A stretch of DNA of 64,000 nucleotides from Kazachstania africana CBS 2517 (Eukaryota > Ascomycota > Saccharomycetes > Saccharomycetales > Saccharomycetaceae): assembly GCF_000304475.1 (NCBI RefSeq), contig NC_018941.1, positions 186,001-250,000 on the forward strand, written 5' to 3'. Position numbers and translations under genes: made by a program. Under the pieces are notes generated by a model. That model ran no database searches. It saw only the letters and a program-made list of their open reading frames with translations, and had not been told where the DNA came from. Numbering within the stretch: the first letter of the stretch is position 1; the number at the start of each line of letters is the position of its first letter. This document shows positions 41,067-51,653 of the stretch, piece after piece.

Positions 41067-41877
41067 CATGTCTTCTACGCTTTTTCGACGTCGTATTATT
41101 ATTGTTTCTATTTATATCATCATAAAGTGATTCATCGTATTCGTAATCGTCGTAACTGAAGAATCCATTGTCATTATTATTATAACTATCATAAATCGAT
41201 GATTCATGATTTCTTTTATGTGACAATCTATCCAAATTTTCAAAATATTGACTTTTCAATGAAGATGCCAAATTATCACCTGAGAATGCACTTCCATCTT
41301 CATTTGGCACTCTTGAAGATCTTCTTAAATCACAATCGTCACCAAAATGACCTTTTGAACCACAATTATAGCAAAATACGGACTCCAATGGTAGCGATAT
41401 CTTCTCATTAGCATCATCTTTCAAAAGATAAACCCTCCATATACTAGGACATCTTTCTCTAGAATGTTTCTTACTATTACAGAGGGCACAATACGTTCTC
41501 TTCCATTTATGTGGACATTGAGATCTGTAATGACCATTTTCGTTGCAATTTGCACATTTAATGGCTTTGGGACAATGTTGCGAGTAATGGTCATCCATCA
41601 ACCCACAATAAGTACAAATGACATGAGGACAATTTTTCTTCAAATGACCTCTCTGTGAACAGTTATTACACTTGGGTAATGCTTCTTTTATAACGTTATC
41701 ATTATCATCGCCATCGGCACCAAAGTAACGACCTTGGCCCCTCAGAGACCGCAGCGTATCTGGGTCTTCATCCACCTCTTCAATAGAAGGTGCCACAATC
41801 TTGGGTTTCTCAAGTGACACATCTGTAACAAACGGTAACGTATCCATGGCTTCAACTTCAGATAGAGAAGACGACAT
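40747..41877 (-). CDS. AIR1: Air1, zinc-knuckle RNA-binding subunit of TRAMP
   Basis: RNA-binding subunit of the nuclear TRAMP polyadenylation/exosome-targeting complex (with Trf4/5 and Mtr4). It has 376 residues. Five CCHC zinc knuckles lie in order between about residues 70 and 185: CNNCSQRGHLKKNC, CTYCGLMDDHYSQHC, CANCNENGHYRSQC, CALCNSKKHSRERC and CYNCGSKGHFGDDC. The N-terminal 65 residues are acidic. The C-terminal half is low complexity with a 21-residue Asn run and basic patches, unlike the compact tail in S. cerevisiae. AIR1 and AIR2 are ohnologs; adjacency to THS1 makes this AIR1. Confidence 0.94.
41001..41066 (-). repeat. (AAT)n microsatellite encoding poly-Asn in AIR1
   Basis: Sixty-six uninterrupted bases of ATT repeat on the + strand, 22 units, extended on the low-coordinate side by an imperfect ACT/ATT stretch. 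It encodes 21 consecutive asparagines, a serine, and four more asparagines. Confidence 0.95.
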
Positions 41878-42284
41878 ATTTTATAACTAACTAACGCAAA
41901 AAGATCGGGGGAAACAGGTATAAACAACACAATAATAGTCCACAGAACCGATATACCGACTCAACCGCTCCTGAAACAGTCTTCTATTCGCTATAATCTC
42001 TTGCGATGAGCTTAGAAAGAGTGCAAAATTTCAAGCCTTCACGATATTTTTTTTCTTTGTCGTTTTCTCTGCTTGAAATGCTGAAAAGTGATAAAACGAA
42101 GAATCCTTCACGATAACCACCAATAGGAGTGCTGTTTCACTAACAATATTGAGCTAATACATACTCTGGAAGTCTAGCTTACGGGCCCCAAAGTTAGCAT
42201 TGAATGCTCAACTTTATGCCAGATTTGAGCATTATATTCCAACTAGCACGTGACAGAAAATTCAGTTTAGTATGCAGAATAATC

Positions 42285-42297
42285 ATCACGAAGAACG
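42285..42297 (+). promoter_or_regulatory. Abf1 site upstream of THS1
   Basis: ATCACGAAGAACG fits RTCRYNNNNNACG exactly, 151 bp upstream of the THS1 ATG. Confidence 0.6.
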
Positions 42298-42390
42298 AGG
42301 TGCAAAGAAAAATTTTGTTGTTTCTTTTTTCGTTTTGCCATCGCAAATTTCACTTCGAGAACAGCAAGACAGTTTATAATATGGATTAAT

Positions 42391-42423
42391 ATGACAGTTG
42401 ATACGAGGTACACGGTTTATTAA
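42391..42423 (+). other. Threonine-rich upstream ORF before THS1
   Basis: ATG-initiated ten-codon frame MTVDTRYTVY then TAA, ending 24 bp before the THS1 ATG. A two-codon ORF (ATG GAT TAA) precedes it at 42381-42389. Three of the ten codons are Thr (ACA, ACG, ACG). Whether it lies in the mRNA depends on the unknown transcription start. Confidence 0.45.
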
Positions 42424-42447
42424 GAGGCCCTAGAGTGTCGATTGAAG

Positions 42448-44637
42448 ATGAGTGCTGCTGCTGAAGTTACTGAGCAGGTGAAGAAAATGTCTGTTGACGA
42501 CAAGAAACCAAAGGTTCAGAAGAAATCCAAGCAACAAATGCTTTATATGGATCCAGAACCACAATTTATTCAAGAAAGAATCGAATTTTTCGAAAAACTA
42601 CAAAGGGAATACCATGAAAAGATCTCTTCTTTGGGACGTAACCCTATCAAGATTGTCTTAAAAGATGGTTCCATCAAAGTAGGTACTTCATGGGAAACTA
42701 CTCCATTGGATATCGCTAGAGAAATCTCTAAATCTTTAGCTGATAGATTATGTATCGCCAAGGTCAATGGTCAATTGTGGGATTTAGAAAGACCTTTTGA
42801 AGGCGAATCAAATGAAGAACTCAAATTGGAATTATTAGACTTCGAATCGGATGAAGGTAAGAGGGTCTTCTGGCATTCTTCTGCTCACGTCTTAGGTGAA
42901 GCTTGTGAATGTAACTTAGGTGCTCACATCTGTTTAGGTCCACCAACTGATGACGGTTTCTTCTATGAATTCGCCACCAGAGACAGTTTGAGAGATCCCT
43001 CTGAATGTGAAGAAAGAACCGTCTCTCAAGCTGATTTCCCAAATTTGGAAGGTGTTGCCAAGGATGTCATTAAACAAAAGCAAAAATTCGAAAGATTAGT
43101 CATGTCTAAAGAAGATTTATTGAAAATGTTCCATTACTCCAAGTATAAGACCTATTTGGTTCAAACTAAAATCCCAGATGGCGGTGCCACCACCGTTTAC
43201 CGTTGTGGTAAATTAATTGATTTATGTGTTGGTCCACATATTCCACATACTGGTCGTATCAAGGCTTTCAAACTATTAAAGAACTCTTCTTGTTACTTCC
43301 TAGGTGATGCTGAAAACGATTCTTTACAAAGAGTCTACGGTGTCTCTTTCCCAGATAAAAAATTAATGGATGCTCATTTGAAATTCCTTGAAGAAGCTCA
43401 AAAGAGAGACCATAGAAAATTAGGAAGAGAACAAGAACTATTCATGTTTAATGAAATGTCTCCAGGTTCTGCTTTCTGGTTACCTCACGGTACTAGAATT
43501 TACAACACTTTAGTAGACTTATTAAGAGGTGAATACCGTAAGAGAGGTTACGAAGAAGTCATTACTCCAAACATGTACAACTCTAAATTATGGGAAACTT
43601 CCGGTCACTGGGCAAACTACAAGGAAAATATGTTCTCCTTTGAAGTTGAAAAGGAAACTTATGGTTTAAAACCAATGAACTGTCCAGGTCATTGTTTAAT
43701 GTTCAAGTCTAGAGAACGCTCTTACAGAGAATTACCATGGAGAGTCGCGGATTTCGGTGTCATTCACAGAAACGAATTCTCTGGTGCTTTATCTGGTTTA
43801 ACTCGTGTTAGAAGATTTCAACAAGATGATGCACACATCTTCTGTACCCAAGATCAAATTGAATCTGAAATTGAAAATATTTTCGATTTCTTGAAATTCG
43901 TTTACGGTGTATTTGGTTTCGAATTCAAGATGGAATTATCAACTAGACCAGAAAAATATGTCGGTGAATTAGAAACTTGGAATGCTGCCGAAAAGAAATT
44001 AGAATCCGCTTTGAACAAATGGGGTGGTAACTGGGAATTGAATCCAGGTGATGGTGCTTTCTATGGTCCAAAGATTGATATCATGATTTCTGACGCTTTA
44101 AGAAGATGGCATCAATGTGCTACCATCCAATTAGATTTCCAATTGCCAAATAGATTCGAGTTAGAATTTAAAGCAAAGGACAACAAGGAGGAAGCCAATG
44201 AAAATTATGAAAGACCAGTCATGATCCATCGTGCTATCTTAGGTTCCGTTGAAAGAATGACCGCTATCTTAACTGAACATTTTGCTGGTAAATGGCCATT
44301 CTGGTTATCCCCACGTCAAGTCTTAGTTGTTCCGGTTGGTGTCAAATATCAAGATTACGCACAGGAAGTTCGTGATCAACTTCACGACGCTGGCTTCTAC
44401 GCTGACGTCGATTTAAGTGGTAACACCCTACAAAAGAAGGTTAGAAACGGTCAACTACTGAAATATAACTTCATTTTCATTGTCGGTGAACAAGAAATGA
44501 CCGAAAAATCTGTTAATATCAGAAATAGAGATGTTATGGAACAACAAGGTAAAAATGCTACCATTTCTCTTGCCACCGTTATTGAACAATTAAACAATTT
44601 AAAGGAAGAAAAGAGAAATGACAACATGTTAAACTGA
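42448..44637 (+). CDS. THS1: Cytosolic threonyl-tRNA synthetase
   Basis: Charges tRNA-Thr in the cytoplasm. It has 729 residues from the ATG at 42448 ([20 protein letters not shown]). In-frame TTG AAG upstream is ignored. Order of domains: a charged N-terminal extension, a TGS domain near 65-130, an editing domain with zinc-type histidines in [12 protein letters not shown] near 147, then the class II catalytic core. The core has motif 1 around residues 350-375, motif 2 near [14 protein letters not shown] and motif 3 near [17 protein letters not shown]. The C-terminal anticodon-binding domain begins near [13 protein letters not shown]. Length matches the 734 of S. cerevisiae. Codons are the highly expressed type. 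Confidence 0.98.
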   Translation: MSAAAEVTEQVKKMSVDDKKPKVQKKSKQQMLYMDPEPQFIQERIEFFEKLQREYHEKISSLGRNPIKIVLKDGSIKVGTSWETTPLDIAREISKSLADRLCIAKVNGQLWDLERPFEGESNEELKLELLDFESDEGKRVFWHSSAHVLGEACECNLGAHICLGPPTDDGFFYEFATRDSLRDPSECEERTVSQADFPNLEGVAKDVIKQKQKFERLVMSKEDLLKMFHYSKYKTYLVQTKIPDGGATTVYRCGKLIDLCVGPHIPHTGRIKAFKLLKNSSCYFLGDAENDSLQRVYGVSFPDKKLMDAHLKFLEEAQKRDHRKLGREQELFMFNEMSPGSAFWLPHGTRIYNTLVDLLRGEYRKRGYEEVITPNMYNSKLWETSGHWANYKENMFSFEVEKETYGLKPMNCPGHCLMFKSRERSYRELPWRVADFGVIHRNEFSGALSGLTRVRRFQQDDAHIFCTQDQIESEIENIFDFLKFVYGVFGFEFKMELSTRPEKYVGELETWNAAEKKLESALNKWGGNWELNPGDGAFYGPKIDIMISDALRRWHQCATIQLDFQLPNRFELEFKAKDNKEEANENYERPVMIHRAILGSVERMTAILTEHFAGKWPFWLSPRQVLVVPVGVKYQDYAQEVRDQLHDAGFYADVDLSGNTLQKKVRNGQLLKYNFIFIVGEQEMTEKSVNIRNRDVMEQQGKNATISLATVIEQLNNLKEEKRNDNMLN

Positions 44638-44842
44638 GTCCATCTTTACCTACAAAAATGCTCATAGTATATGTATAGGTCTTTTATAATGATTATACAT
44701 TTTTATATGTGAAAAATAATGTTTATGTAAAATGTCACATACGTAAAAAGTTGAAAACAGTTTATTGTGGTTTTTAAAATTAAATAAGTGCTATTTTCTG
44801 TTTTAAGAATATATATTTAATAGAAAGGTAAGACATGTTCAG

Positions 44843-45778
44843 TTAAGATCTTCTTTCATTTCCAAGAAGTTCCTCAAATTCAGATTGTGTTGGCCTTTCA
44901 ATGGGAAGTCCATCGTGATCGTCACCAGCAAGGGTGGGCAAATCACCGAAGCCTTCAATTCCCTCATTTCCTGATTGTTGTTCCCCAGACCAAGCAGGAG
45001 GGTTTCTAACTTTATCCCACGATGATTCAGTCCCATTATCTTGTCTAACTTTGTTCCAAGAATCCGAAGGTCCAGGATTGCTGCCTGAATAGTTTTGCAC
45101 TTGATCCTTATCCTCTTCCTTTCCTTTTCCTGAAACACGGTCTTTATAGAGACCCAATGGATCTCTTTGATGCATAAATGGGGACACTTGGAAATTGTCA
45201 CCTCTTAATTCTTTTAATTGCTGAATTTTCAGTCTAGGATCTGGAAATTTTCTTTCAGGATGCTCGGAAGTCAAATAAAAATACGATGCCCATTTTGTAC
45301 TAGCTCCATTTTTCAGTAGAGCCATCATTTCATACTGTCTCTGTGCACGCGGCTTAGCCTGATCAGTAAAAAAGTCATCATCCCCGTATGTGTTCTTATG
45401 ACTTAAAGATCCATTGGGGTCCAGTTTCTTCAATTGATTTTTATAGGCCCGCATGCCAGAAAGATGGGTAGCTCCAAAGAGAGCAAACATTCCCAGTAAA
45501 AAGCTTCTTCCAACATTGACACCCTTGATTGATTTAGTCTTATAGAACTGCCATGCAAATGGGCTACAAAACACTGCAGAAAACCCTAACCATCCACCAT
45601 ACGCCTGCGATCGTGCAATATTTCGGTATGCGTTTGACAGAACCAATCTGTCTTCCTTATTCAATACTTCATCCTTTTCGTGAAACTCAACTGCTGCCCG
45701 GTAAGCCTTTCGAAACCACGGCTTATTAAATGGTTCTGGTAACTCCACTTCCTTTGCATCACTTGTATCCACTACCAT
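44843..45778 (-). CDS. YIL077C: YIL077C-like mitochondrial protein of unknown function
   Basis: The product is 311 residues from the ATG at 45778; an in-frame TTG two codons before it is not used. The N-terminal half is helical with one clear hydrophobic segment near residues 90-110 (SFLLGMFALFGATHLSGM) and a second weaker one near 65-80. The C-terminal half is polar, with repeated WxKVR motifs (SWNKVRQDN, SWDKVRNPP) and acidic residues near the end. S. cerevisiae YIL077C is a 320-residue mitochondrial protein without firm function. The call rests on synteny (THS1, SEC28) and length, and localisation is inferred. Confidence 0.88.
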   Translation of the reverse strand: MVVDTSDAKEVELPEPFNKPWFRKAYRAAVEFHEKDEVLNKEDRLVLSNAYRNIARSQAYGGWLGFSAVFCSPFAWQFYKTKSIKGVNVGRSFLLGMFALFGATHLSGMRAYKNQLKKLDPNGSLSHKNTYGDDDFFTDQAKPRAQRQYEMMALLKNGASTKWASYFYLTSEHPERKFPDPRLKIQQLKELRGDNFQVSPFMHQRDPLGLYKDRVSGKGKEEDKDQVQNYSGSNPGPSDSWNKVRQDNGTESSWDKVRNPPAWSGEQQSGNEGIEGFGDLPTLAGDDHDGLPIERPTQSEFEELLGNERRS

Positions 45779-45891
45779 AACCAAATACGTGTATAGAACC
45801 CAGCTGTCTTATCTTGATTAAATTACTAGATTGCAATAGGTCTAAACGTTCGATGAGTTTGGTTAATTTTGAATATATATATACCTTAATG

Positions 45892-45898
45892 TTACCCG
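45892..45898 (-). promoter_or_regulatory. Reb1 site between YIL077C and SEC28
   Basis: TTACCCG, 111 bp upstream of SEC28 and 114 bp upstream of YIL077C, in the middle of a 224-bp divergent promoter. The position suits one factor serving both genes. Confidence 0.7.
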
Positions 45899-46002
45899 GA
45901 AATACTGAGAATATCAAGAAAAAACAAACAGATAATACGAAAGAGTGATTTATGATCAAAAGGCCAATCTTTTCATTGCCACGAACTGGGAAAATCATGC
46001 CA

Positions 46003-46893
46003 ATGGATTACTTTGCTATAAAACAAAACTATTACTCTGGGAACTATGTTGATGCCTTGAAGGAGATCGAGAGTTCTCACGGCTCAGATAGCGATGAAAC
46101 ACTAATTTTTTACAGATCCAAAGTTCAATTAGCCCTACAAAAATATACACCTGGAACCAATTCTACTAGATTAGCGAAATTATTCGATTTATATTACTCT
46201 TTCCTACAGTCGAAGGATATCAGTGAATTGAAGGCTGAAGTAAACGAAGAAAGCACGAAACCTTATGAATTGAATATCCTTGCTACTGCATTAGCCATCT
46301 TAGGCAAGCTCGATGATGCTTTGAAGTACTGTGTTAAGGGTATTGACAGCGAAGAACAATTAGGAAAGACAGAATTACTATTATGTGCCGTTGAAGTGGC
46401 CTTATTGAATGGTAAATTTTCGATTGCTAGCACCATCTTTGAAAATTATACTTCCCTGGACGATTTTGCAGTTTCTAGCGAAAATGAACTAATAATTAAT
46501 TTGGCTGAATCTTACATAAAGTTTGCCACCAACAAAGATACTACGGGTTCGAATTTCTACTATTATGAGGAATTAGCTCAAACTTTCCCAACGTGGAAAA
46601 CTCAACTCGGACTGATGAATTTACATTTACAGCAAGGCAATATCGTTGAGGCTCAAGGAATTGTTGACTTATTAGAATCAGACTATTATAGTGTCAATCA
46701 AAAGGAGGCAGCTGATTTGTATAAACCGCATTTTTTGGCAAATAAAATTACTTTATCAATCATGCAAGGCGCATCCAATACTGAGGATTTGAAGAACCAG
46801 CTGGCTGATTTAGATCCAGAACATTCGTTAATCAAAAGTGATAAACAAGTAAACGCTAAATTCGATGAAATAGTCGCCAGATATAGCTCATAA
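46003..46893 (+). CDS. SEC28: Sec28, epsilon-COP of the COPI coat
   Basis: Subunit of coatomer that stabilises alpha-COP (Cop1) in Golgi-to-ER transport. Translation from the ATG at 46003 starts MDYFAIKQNYYSGNYVDAL and gives 296 residues, the same length and start as S. cerevisiae. An in-frame ATG at 45952 would add 17 residues, is closer to the promoter and could be used instead. The whole protein is a TPR-like helical solenoid; the best conserved stretch is NLAESYIKFATNKDT to SNFYYYEELAQTFPTWKTQLGL. The partner gene COP1 is missing from its expected place at 5.6 kb. Confidence 0.95.
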   Translation: MDYFAIKQNYYSGNYVDALKEIESSHGSDSDETLIFYRSKVQLALQKYTPGTNSTRLAKLFDLYYSFLQSKDISELKAEVNEESTKPYELNILATALAILGKLDDALKYCVKGIDSEEQLGKTELLLCAVEVALLNGKFSIASTIFENYTSLDDFAVSSENELIINLAESYIKFATNKDTTGSNFYYYEELAQTFPTWKTQLGLMNLHLQQGNIVEAQGIVDLLESDYYSVNQKEAADLYKPHFLANKITLSIMQGASNTEDLKNQLADLDPEHSLIKSDKQVNAKFDEIVARYSS

Positions 46894-47141
46894 TTACGAT
46901 GCAGCTTCTCAAATAACATATATACAGATATATTTTAAGAATTATTAGAAGGCCACTTTTAGAAGAGTTTTGTGCTTTTGAGCTAATTTTCTTTCTCTAC
47001 AAAATCGCAGCATCAAAACTTCACATCGTCTCAATAGTGTACTACACTTTATTTAGTATACATTAAATGAATGAAGATTATTCTTTTATATATGTTTAAG
47101 GGAATCAGTATTTTCGTTTATTTATTACAATGGTATTTACT

Positions 47142-49949
47142 TTAGGCATCTATTATTTTGTCAAAATCTAATTCATCCTTTACAATGAACTCTGATGGTA
47201 GTGGTGCATCAATATCTTTACTAGATCTAACTGTCTCAATGGTTTCAATAGGTTCTTCTGGTTTAGTGTCATGAACAATAATTATACCACTTGTGTTCTT
47301 CGATTTACGAATTGGAACAAAACGGCCATCCTTGATAAACGAAACATATCTGGCTTGCTGTGGCAGCACACGACTCATGTTCGCGAGCTTAAATGGTGTT
47401 GAAGAGTATTTATTCTTATAGTATTCGTCATTTTCAGTTGGCTTTTGTTCTTCTGCCTTTGCACTTAGCTCTTTTTCCTCTAACTTTTTCGTTTCTTCCG
47501 CCTTCGTATCCTTTTTAGTCTTCTTTGCTCTAGCTTTAGCTCTTGCTGTCGTCGATAAAACAGCAGTAGCGACCTTTTCAACTTCTTTGTCAGCTTCTTC
47601 TTCGTACATCTTTCTGTAATCGAAAACGCCCTCCTTGGCGTAGCAATTTAATTCAAAATCAGGAATGGCTAAATCGCTACCACGAACAGCAATGGCGACT
47701 GTTGGTGTGAATGCTAAAGATAAAAAGTGGGATAATGGGAACCAATACCAAAACTGAGAGAACATAGCTAACCCAACAATGGATTTAGCATCCAATGTAC
47801 CAGTTTCTGGATTTTCGAGTTGAATAGTAACATTACGTCCACCTGCATTCATGATACCTTGTGCCACACATGCACCGAATTTAGCCAAACCTTCTTGATG
47901 CTTGTTAGTCATGACATTCAAGAAAGTCTTGTTAATCTCAGCTACTCTTGGATTCAATTTTTCGGTTTGTTGAATCATGATCATAGATGAAGCGATCATA
48001 GCTGCTTGACGAACGAAATCAACTGGATCCTTCATTAAAGGTTCCAAAACATCTAATGCAGAATCAAGTGCTTTACCAGCACATGAAATACCTAATGCAA
48101 ATGCAGTACCGCAACGAACATGGGGATTATGTGAATTTGCTAATAATTCGACAATTTTTGGAACGGTCGTGTAATCACGTAAAAGAAGAAAACCTAAGGA
48201 TGTAACAGCCGCTCTTCTAACATCATCATTTGAATCAGAAACAGCAAAATGTAATAATTTCTTGACAGCTTTGTTATTACCTGTACCAACATAAGCTAAC
48301 CCAACAGTATAAGCACCACCGTAACGTATTAGAGGATCCTCATTATTCAACATGCTGTCAATGATTTCATCTGCTTGTTCTTGACGGCCATAGTTGATTA
48401 GTGACATTGCCATAGCAATACCACGCTTGATATTACCATGCTTAGTCTCTTGGGCAAAAGCAAAAATATCTTCATCATCACCAGTACCTAGCTTACTCAA
48501 CCCAAAACCTAAAGCAGCAGCCTCACCGGAATTGGCTAGATCACTATAAAGAACTGCTTTGAGGGATTCATTGACACCCATTTCATCGACACCCATCGCA
48601 GCTAAACCCAATCCCAGGGAGGCACCATGCATTAGAATATCGATATCCTCATCGCCAATATAGTTCATATTTTCATCAATATTTTCAATTAGGAAATCAA
48701 GAATATCTGTACCAAACCCAGCGTATATTAAACCCAATGCATATAAGGAACCACCTTTGATATAACGAGAAGTTGCGCGACTACCAGGTAAGTATGGCGC
48801 CATGACTTTCTTACCATCAACTAAATTACCCTTATGAATTACACCTAAAGATGCAGTAGCAGTAAATTTGGCCCAGTTTTGAGCTTTGCCTAGCCAGGAT
48901 AGGTTAGCTTTAATGAATGAGTTGTCGGTTGTGCCAGCATGCATGAAACCGTTGGCTACACTAACAGCTGTGTGGAATAATGAATATTTACCATCCAAGG
49001 AAGATTTAGCTTTGTTCAAAAGGCCTACGTCAATGTTGCTTTTCTTAAGCAAGAAAGTGTTGCGGAAATCACAGGTCGGTACACCTGATAATATATGTAC
49101 TAATTTCTGATCATATTTTCTTTGACGTAACTCAGCAGCCAATGCAGTCAATAGACCTTGGGTTGCTGAAGAGACTAAATCAAATGCGATTTGGTATGAA
49201 ACTTCTTGGTTGCCGTCTATTCTTAGTTTTTCAAAAAGTTCAACGGCAGAATTAGAGTCATTTAAATTAACAATTAATTTACAGACAGTATAGTAATCGA
49301 TAGACTCCATTGCCATTGAAATTTTGAATAATAGATCTAATATTTTGGTTTTGAAGGCAGTGTTTGAAACAGTTGTGGTTGCGGCAGTTAAGACATAATT
49401 TATCAATTTTAAAGTGTTTGATTCGGTGTCTTCTTTCAATCTAGAACTTAAAATGGCCTCTACAATATCTAATCTAAGACCTTCCATTGCGATACCGACA
49501 GCTAATTTGAACTCGGTTGCCTTTATACATTTATCCAACATTCTTTCAAAAATTGATGTCAATTTTGGGTCGATTTCACTTTTATTCTGCTCATCCTCAA
49601 ATTTCTTACCAGAGAGTTCAATGTATAATTCAATGCTCTTTGAAACAATGGTTTCGACAAATTGAGTCTTTTCATCTATATCAAAACATTCTTCGGCAGC
49701 TAATGCATATTTAACTGCTGGCTCATATTCACCCAAGTTGTAATAAACTTTGGATGCAACGAGAGCAGCCATCTTACGATTTGAAAATGAGCTGTCATCA
49801 TATAAGGCTTCAATGTCGGGCAAGTCGTTCGAAACTTCGGGCCATTCTTGGTCTACGATTCCGTTGATTGATTGTAAAGCGTATGATTTTACGGAATCAT
49901 CATTTTCCTTGAGTAATGCCAATAATGGAGTTGCAGATGTTAATGACAT
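47142..49949 (-). CDS. RPN2: Rpn2, proteasome base scaffold subunit
   Basis: Largest non-ATPase subunit of the 19S base; it docks Rpn13 and the lid. The 935 residues (945 in S. cerevisiae) show the PC (proteasome/cyclosome) repeats in the middle (roughly 370-720). Examples are GGSLYALGLIYAG, LMHGASLGLGLAAMG, GGAYTVGLAYVGTG and CGTAFALGISCAG. A charged Lys/Glu linker near 820-850 follows, then a C-terminal segment ending VKDELDFDKIIDA. The start is the ATG at 49949 (MSLTSATPLLALLKEND). The promoter has a PACE element and a Reb1 site. Confidence 0.98.
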   Translation of the reverse strand: MSLTSATPLLALLKENDDSVKSYALQSINGIVDQEWPEVSNDLPDIEALYDDSSFSNRKMAALVASKVYYNLGEYEPAVKYALAAEECFDIDEKTQFVETIVSKSIELYIELSGKKFEDEQNKSEIDPKLTSIFERMLDKCIKATEFKLAVGIAMEGLRLDIVEAILSSRLKEDTESNTLKLINYVLTAATTTVSNTAFKTKILDLLFKISMAMESIDYYTVCKLIVNLNDSNSAVELFEKLRIDGNQEVSYQIAFDLVSSATQGLLTALAAELRQRKYDQKLVHILSGVPTCDFRNTFLLKKSNIDVGLLNKAKSSLDGKYSLFHTAVSVANGFMHAGTTDNSFIKANLSWLGKAQNWAKFTATASLGVIHKGNLVDGKKVMAPYLPGSRATSRYIKGGSLYALGLIYAGFGTDILDFLIENIDENMNYIGDEDIDILMHGASLGLGLAAMGVDEMGVNESLKAVLYSDLANSGEAAALGFGLSKLGTGDDEDIFAFAQETKHGNIKRGIAMAMSLINYGRQEQADEIIDSMLNNEDPLIRYGGAYTVGLAYVGTGNNKAVKKLLHFAVSDSNDDVRRAAVTSLGFLLLRDYTTVPKIVELLANSHNPHVRCGTAFALGISCAGKALDSALDVLEPLMKDPVDFVRQAAMIASSMIMIQQTEKLNPRVAEINKTFLNVMTNKHQEGLAKFGACVAQGIMNAGGRNVTIQLENPETGTLDAKSIVGLAMFSQFWYWFPLSHFLSLAFTPTVAIAVRGSDLAIPDFELNCYAKEGVFDYRKMYEEEADKEVEKVATAVLSTTARAKARAKKTKKDTKAEETKKLEEKELSAKAEEQKPTENDEYYKNKYSSTPFKLANMSRVLPQQARYVSFIKDGRFVPIRKSKNTSGIIIVHDTKPEEPIETIETVRSSKDIDAPLPSEFIVKDELDFDKIIDA

Positions 49950-50078
49950 TATAATTCTGGAGGAATTTTGTAATTTAGGCGCTAAAATTGGTTCAATAAA
50001 TTGAGTAATTTAATCTACCAAACCACCCTATATATACTTTCTGTACATATTAAGATATTTCTGAAAAGTTCTCTTTAT

Positions 50079-50087
50079 TTTGCCACC
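50079..50087 (-). promoter_or_regulatory. PACE element (Rpn4 site) of RPN2
   Basis: TTTGCCACC, the exact reverse complement of GGTGGCAAA, so it reads in the direction of RPN2. It is 130 bp upstream of its ATG. Confidence 0.88.
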
Positions 50088-50133
50088 GAAGGAACTCTCG
50101 CTATACTATCAAAAAAAACAGGAATAAAAACCA

Positions 50134-50140
50134 TTACCCG
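50134..50140 (-). promoter_or_regulatory. Reb1 site upstream of RPN2
   Basis: TTACCCG (CGGGTAA on the gene strand), 185 bp upstream of the RPN2 ATG and about 50 bp beyond the PACE element. Confidence 0.65.
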
Positions 50141-50252
50141 ACTTTTACTTGAAAGGCGAGTAATATTATGCAGTCGCAAAATTGATCATTCTTAGATGAG
50201 CAATAACTAGGTTGTATCAGGATTCTATATAATTGATAATTCTTTTGAGATG

Positions 50253-51653
50253 CTAGTATAATATTCTAACTGAAATTTTAGCATTTGTTTGGTTCAAACT
50301 GTCGTAAAGCTGCTTGATTTCATCTTGACTAACTGAAGAAATATCAATCATCAAATATGCGATATTATCACGTGAATCAGAAAACTGTTTGTCAATGTTG
50401 TGATCGGCAAGAATATCATTAACTGTCTTTAATACACCCGGGATGTTCTTATGAATGTATAATATACGAACTGTGTTTTCTTTGTCCAGCGCTAATGTTT
50501 TTAGACTGATTTCCGGCAGGTTGACCGAACTGACAGAGGTTCCTTCATTGATATATTTGCTTAACATGTGTGCCACTTCATTTCCAATGACACATTGTGC
50601 TTCTTCTGTGGAGCCACCTATATGAGGGGTCAAAATAACATTTGGTAAAGAAATTAATTCTGAGGTCCAGTTATTCAAGGTATCATTGTAAACACCCGAG
50701 GCATTGTTAGCTGGCTCACTGGGAAACACATCAAACGCCGCGCCAGCAACTTTCTCAGCCTTCATGACAGTAAGTAATGATGAAATATCTACGACAGTGC
50801 CTCTTGAAGCATTGATGACATATGCTCCATCCTTCATGGCTGAAAATTGTGGTGCTGATAGCATGTTTTTGGTTTCTGGAGTTGCTGGAACATGGCATGT
50901 TACAAAGTCAGCTTTATTCAACAGCTCATTCAAAGTAGACATTTGTTTTGCAGTTCCTAATGGCATAATAGTAACAATATCATAGTAGAGGACATGCATG
51001 CCCAACGACTCTGCAAGGACAGACAATTGAGATCCAATATGGCCATAACCTATAATACCTAAAGTTTTACCTCTTACTTCCCAGCATCTGCTTGAAACTT
51101 TGTTCCAAGTGCCCGTATGAAGTTCGATTGATCGATCTCCAATTTGTCTGGCAAGAGTAATGATCTCTGCTATGACCAATTCAGCGACTGATCTCGAGTT
51201 GGAAAATGGTGACTTGAATACTGCGACCCCAATACTGGCAGCATAGTCGATATCAACTTGATTTGTACCAATACAGAAGCAACCAATAACAATTAACTTT
51301 TTTGCATGCTCTAGAATTTTTGCTGTTAACTTTGTCTTGGATCTTATTCCAATTGCGTGTACATCTTTGATTTTTTCAATTAGGCAATCCTCTGTAAGTG
51401 CTCCATTATAAGATTCCACTTGATAACCTTGCTCTTGAAAAATATTGGTCGCACTTTGATTGACATTTTCTAGTAATAGGATTTTGATATCTCCCGGAGA
51501 AAATGGCTTTAGAGCTTTTGGCTGCCTTGAAACGCTTAAGCGATGACGTAAACTGTCGATAAAAGTCTGGATAGGCGATGCTGAGATGGTATCTGCCTTA
51601 GGTTCAAAAGTGATATCTTGCTGGGCAGCATTTTGTAAATTTATAATGTTCAT
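50253..51653 (-). CDS. SER33: 3-phosphoglycerate dehydrogenase (serine biosynthesis)
   Basis: Oxidises 3-phosphoglycerate to 3-phosphohydroxypyruvate with NAD, the first step of serine and glycine synthesis. I start at the ATG at 51653 (466 residues, 469 in S. cerevisiae). In-frame sequence continues upstream 30 codons to a TTG with no support. After a divergent N-terminal stretch the conserved QPKALKPFS block appears. The D-isomer hydroxyacid dehydrogenase core has the NAD motif GKTLGIIGYGHIGSQ near 195-209, GCFCIGTNQVD near 125, and the catalytic HIGGSTEEAQ near 340. A C-terminal ACT domain, the serine-feedback site, covers about 390-466. Next to RPN2 it corresponds to SER33 rather than SER3. 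Confidence 0.95.
   Translation of the reverse strand: MNIINLQNAAQQDITFEPKADTISASPIQTFIDSLRHRLSVSRQPKALKPFSPGDIKILLLENVNQSATNIFQEQGYQVESYNGALTEDCLIEKIKDVHAIGIRSKTKLTAKILEHAKKLIVIGCFCIGTNQVDIDYAASIGVAVFKSPFSNSRSVAELVIAEIITLARQIGDRSIELHTGTWNKVSSRCWEVRGKTLGIIGYGHIGSQLSVLAESLGMHVLYYDIVTIMPLGTAKQMSTLNELLNKADFVTCHVPATPETKNMLSAPQFSAMKDGAYVINASRGTVVDISSLLTVMKAEKVAGAAFDVFPSEPANNASGVYNDTLNNWTSELISLPNVILTPHIGGSTEEAQCVIGNEVAHMLSKYINEGTSVSSVNLPEISLKTLALDKENTVRILYIHKNIPGVLKTVNDILADHNIDKQFSDSRDNIAYLMIDISSVSQDEIKQLYDSLNQTNAKISVRILY

Larger units (their letters stand above)
41878..42447. other. Divergent AIR1 / THS1 promoter region
   Basis: 570 bp. Holds an E-box (CACGTG at 42247-42252), an Abf1 consensus at 42285-42297 and two small upstream ORFs just before THS1. 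No other gene. Confidence 0.65.
49950..50252. other. RPN2 promoter / SER33 3' region
   Basis: 303 bp containing the RPN2 promoter with PACE and Reb1 sites, then the 3' end of SER33. No gene. Confidence 0.7.

Noticed and set aside
40890..41159. Frame encoding a long poly-Tyr run
   Set aside because: Reverse strand of the AAT microsatellite in AIR1.
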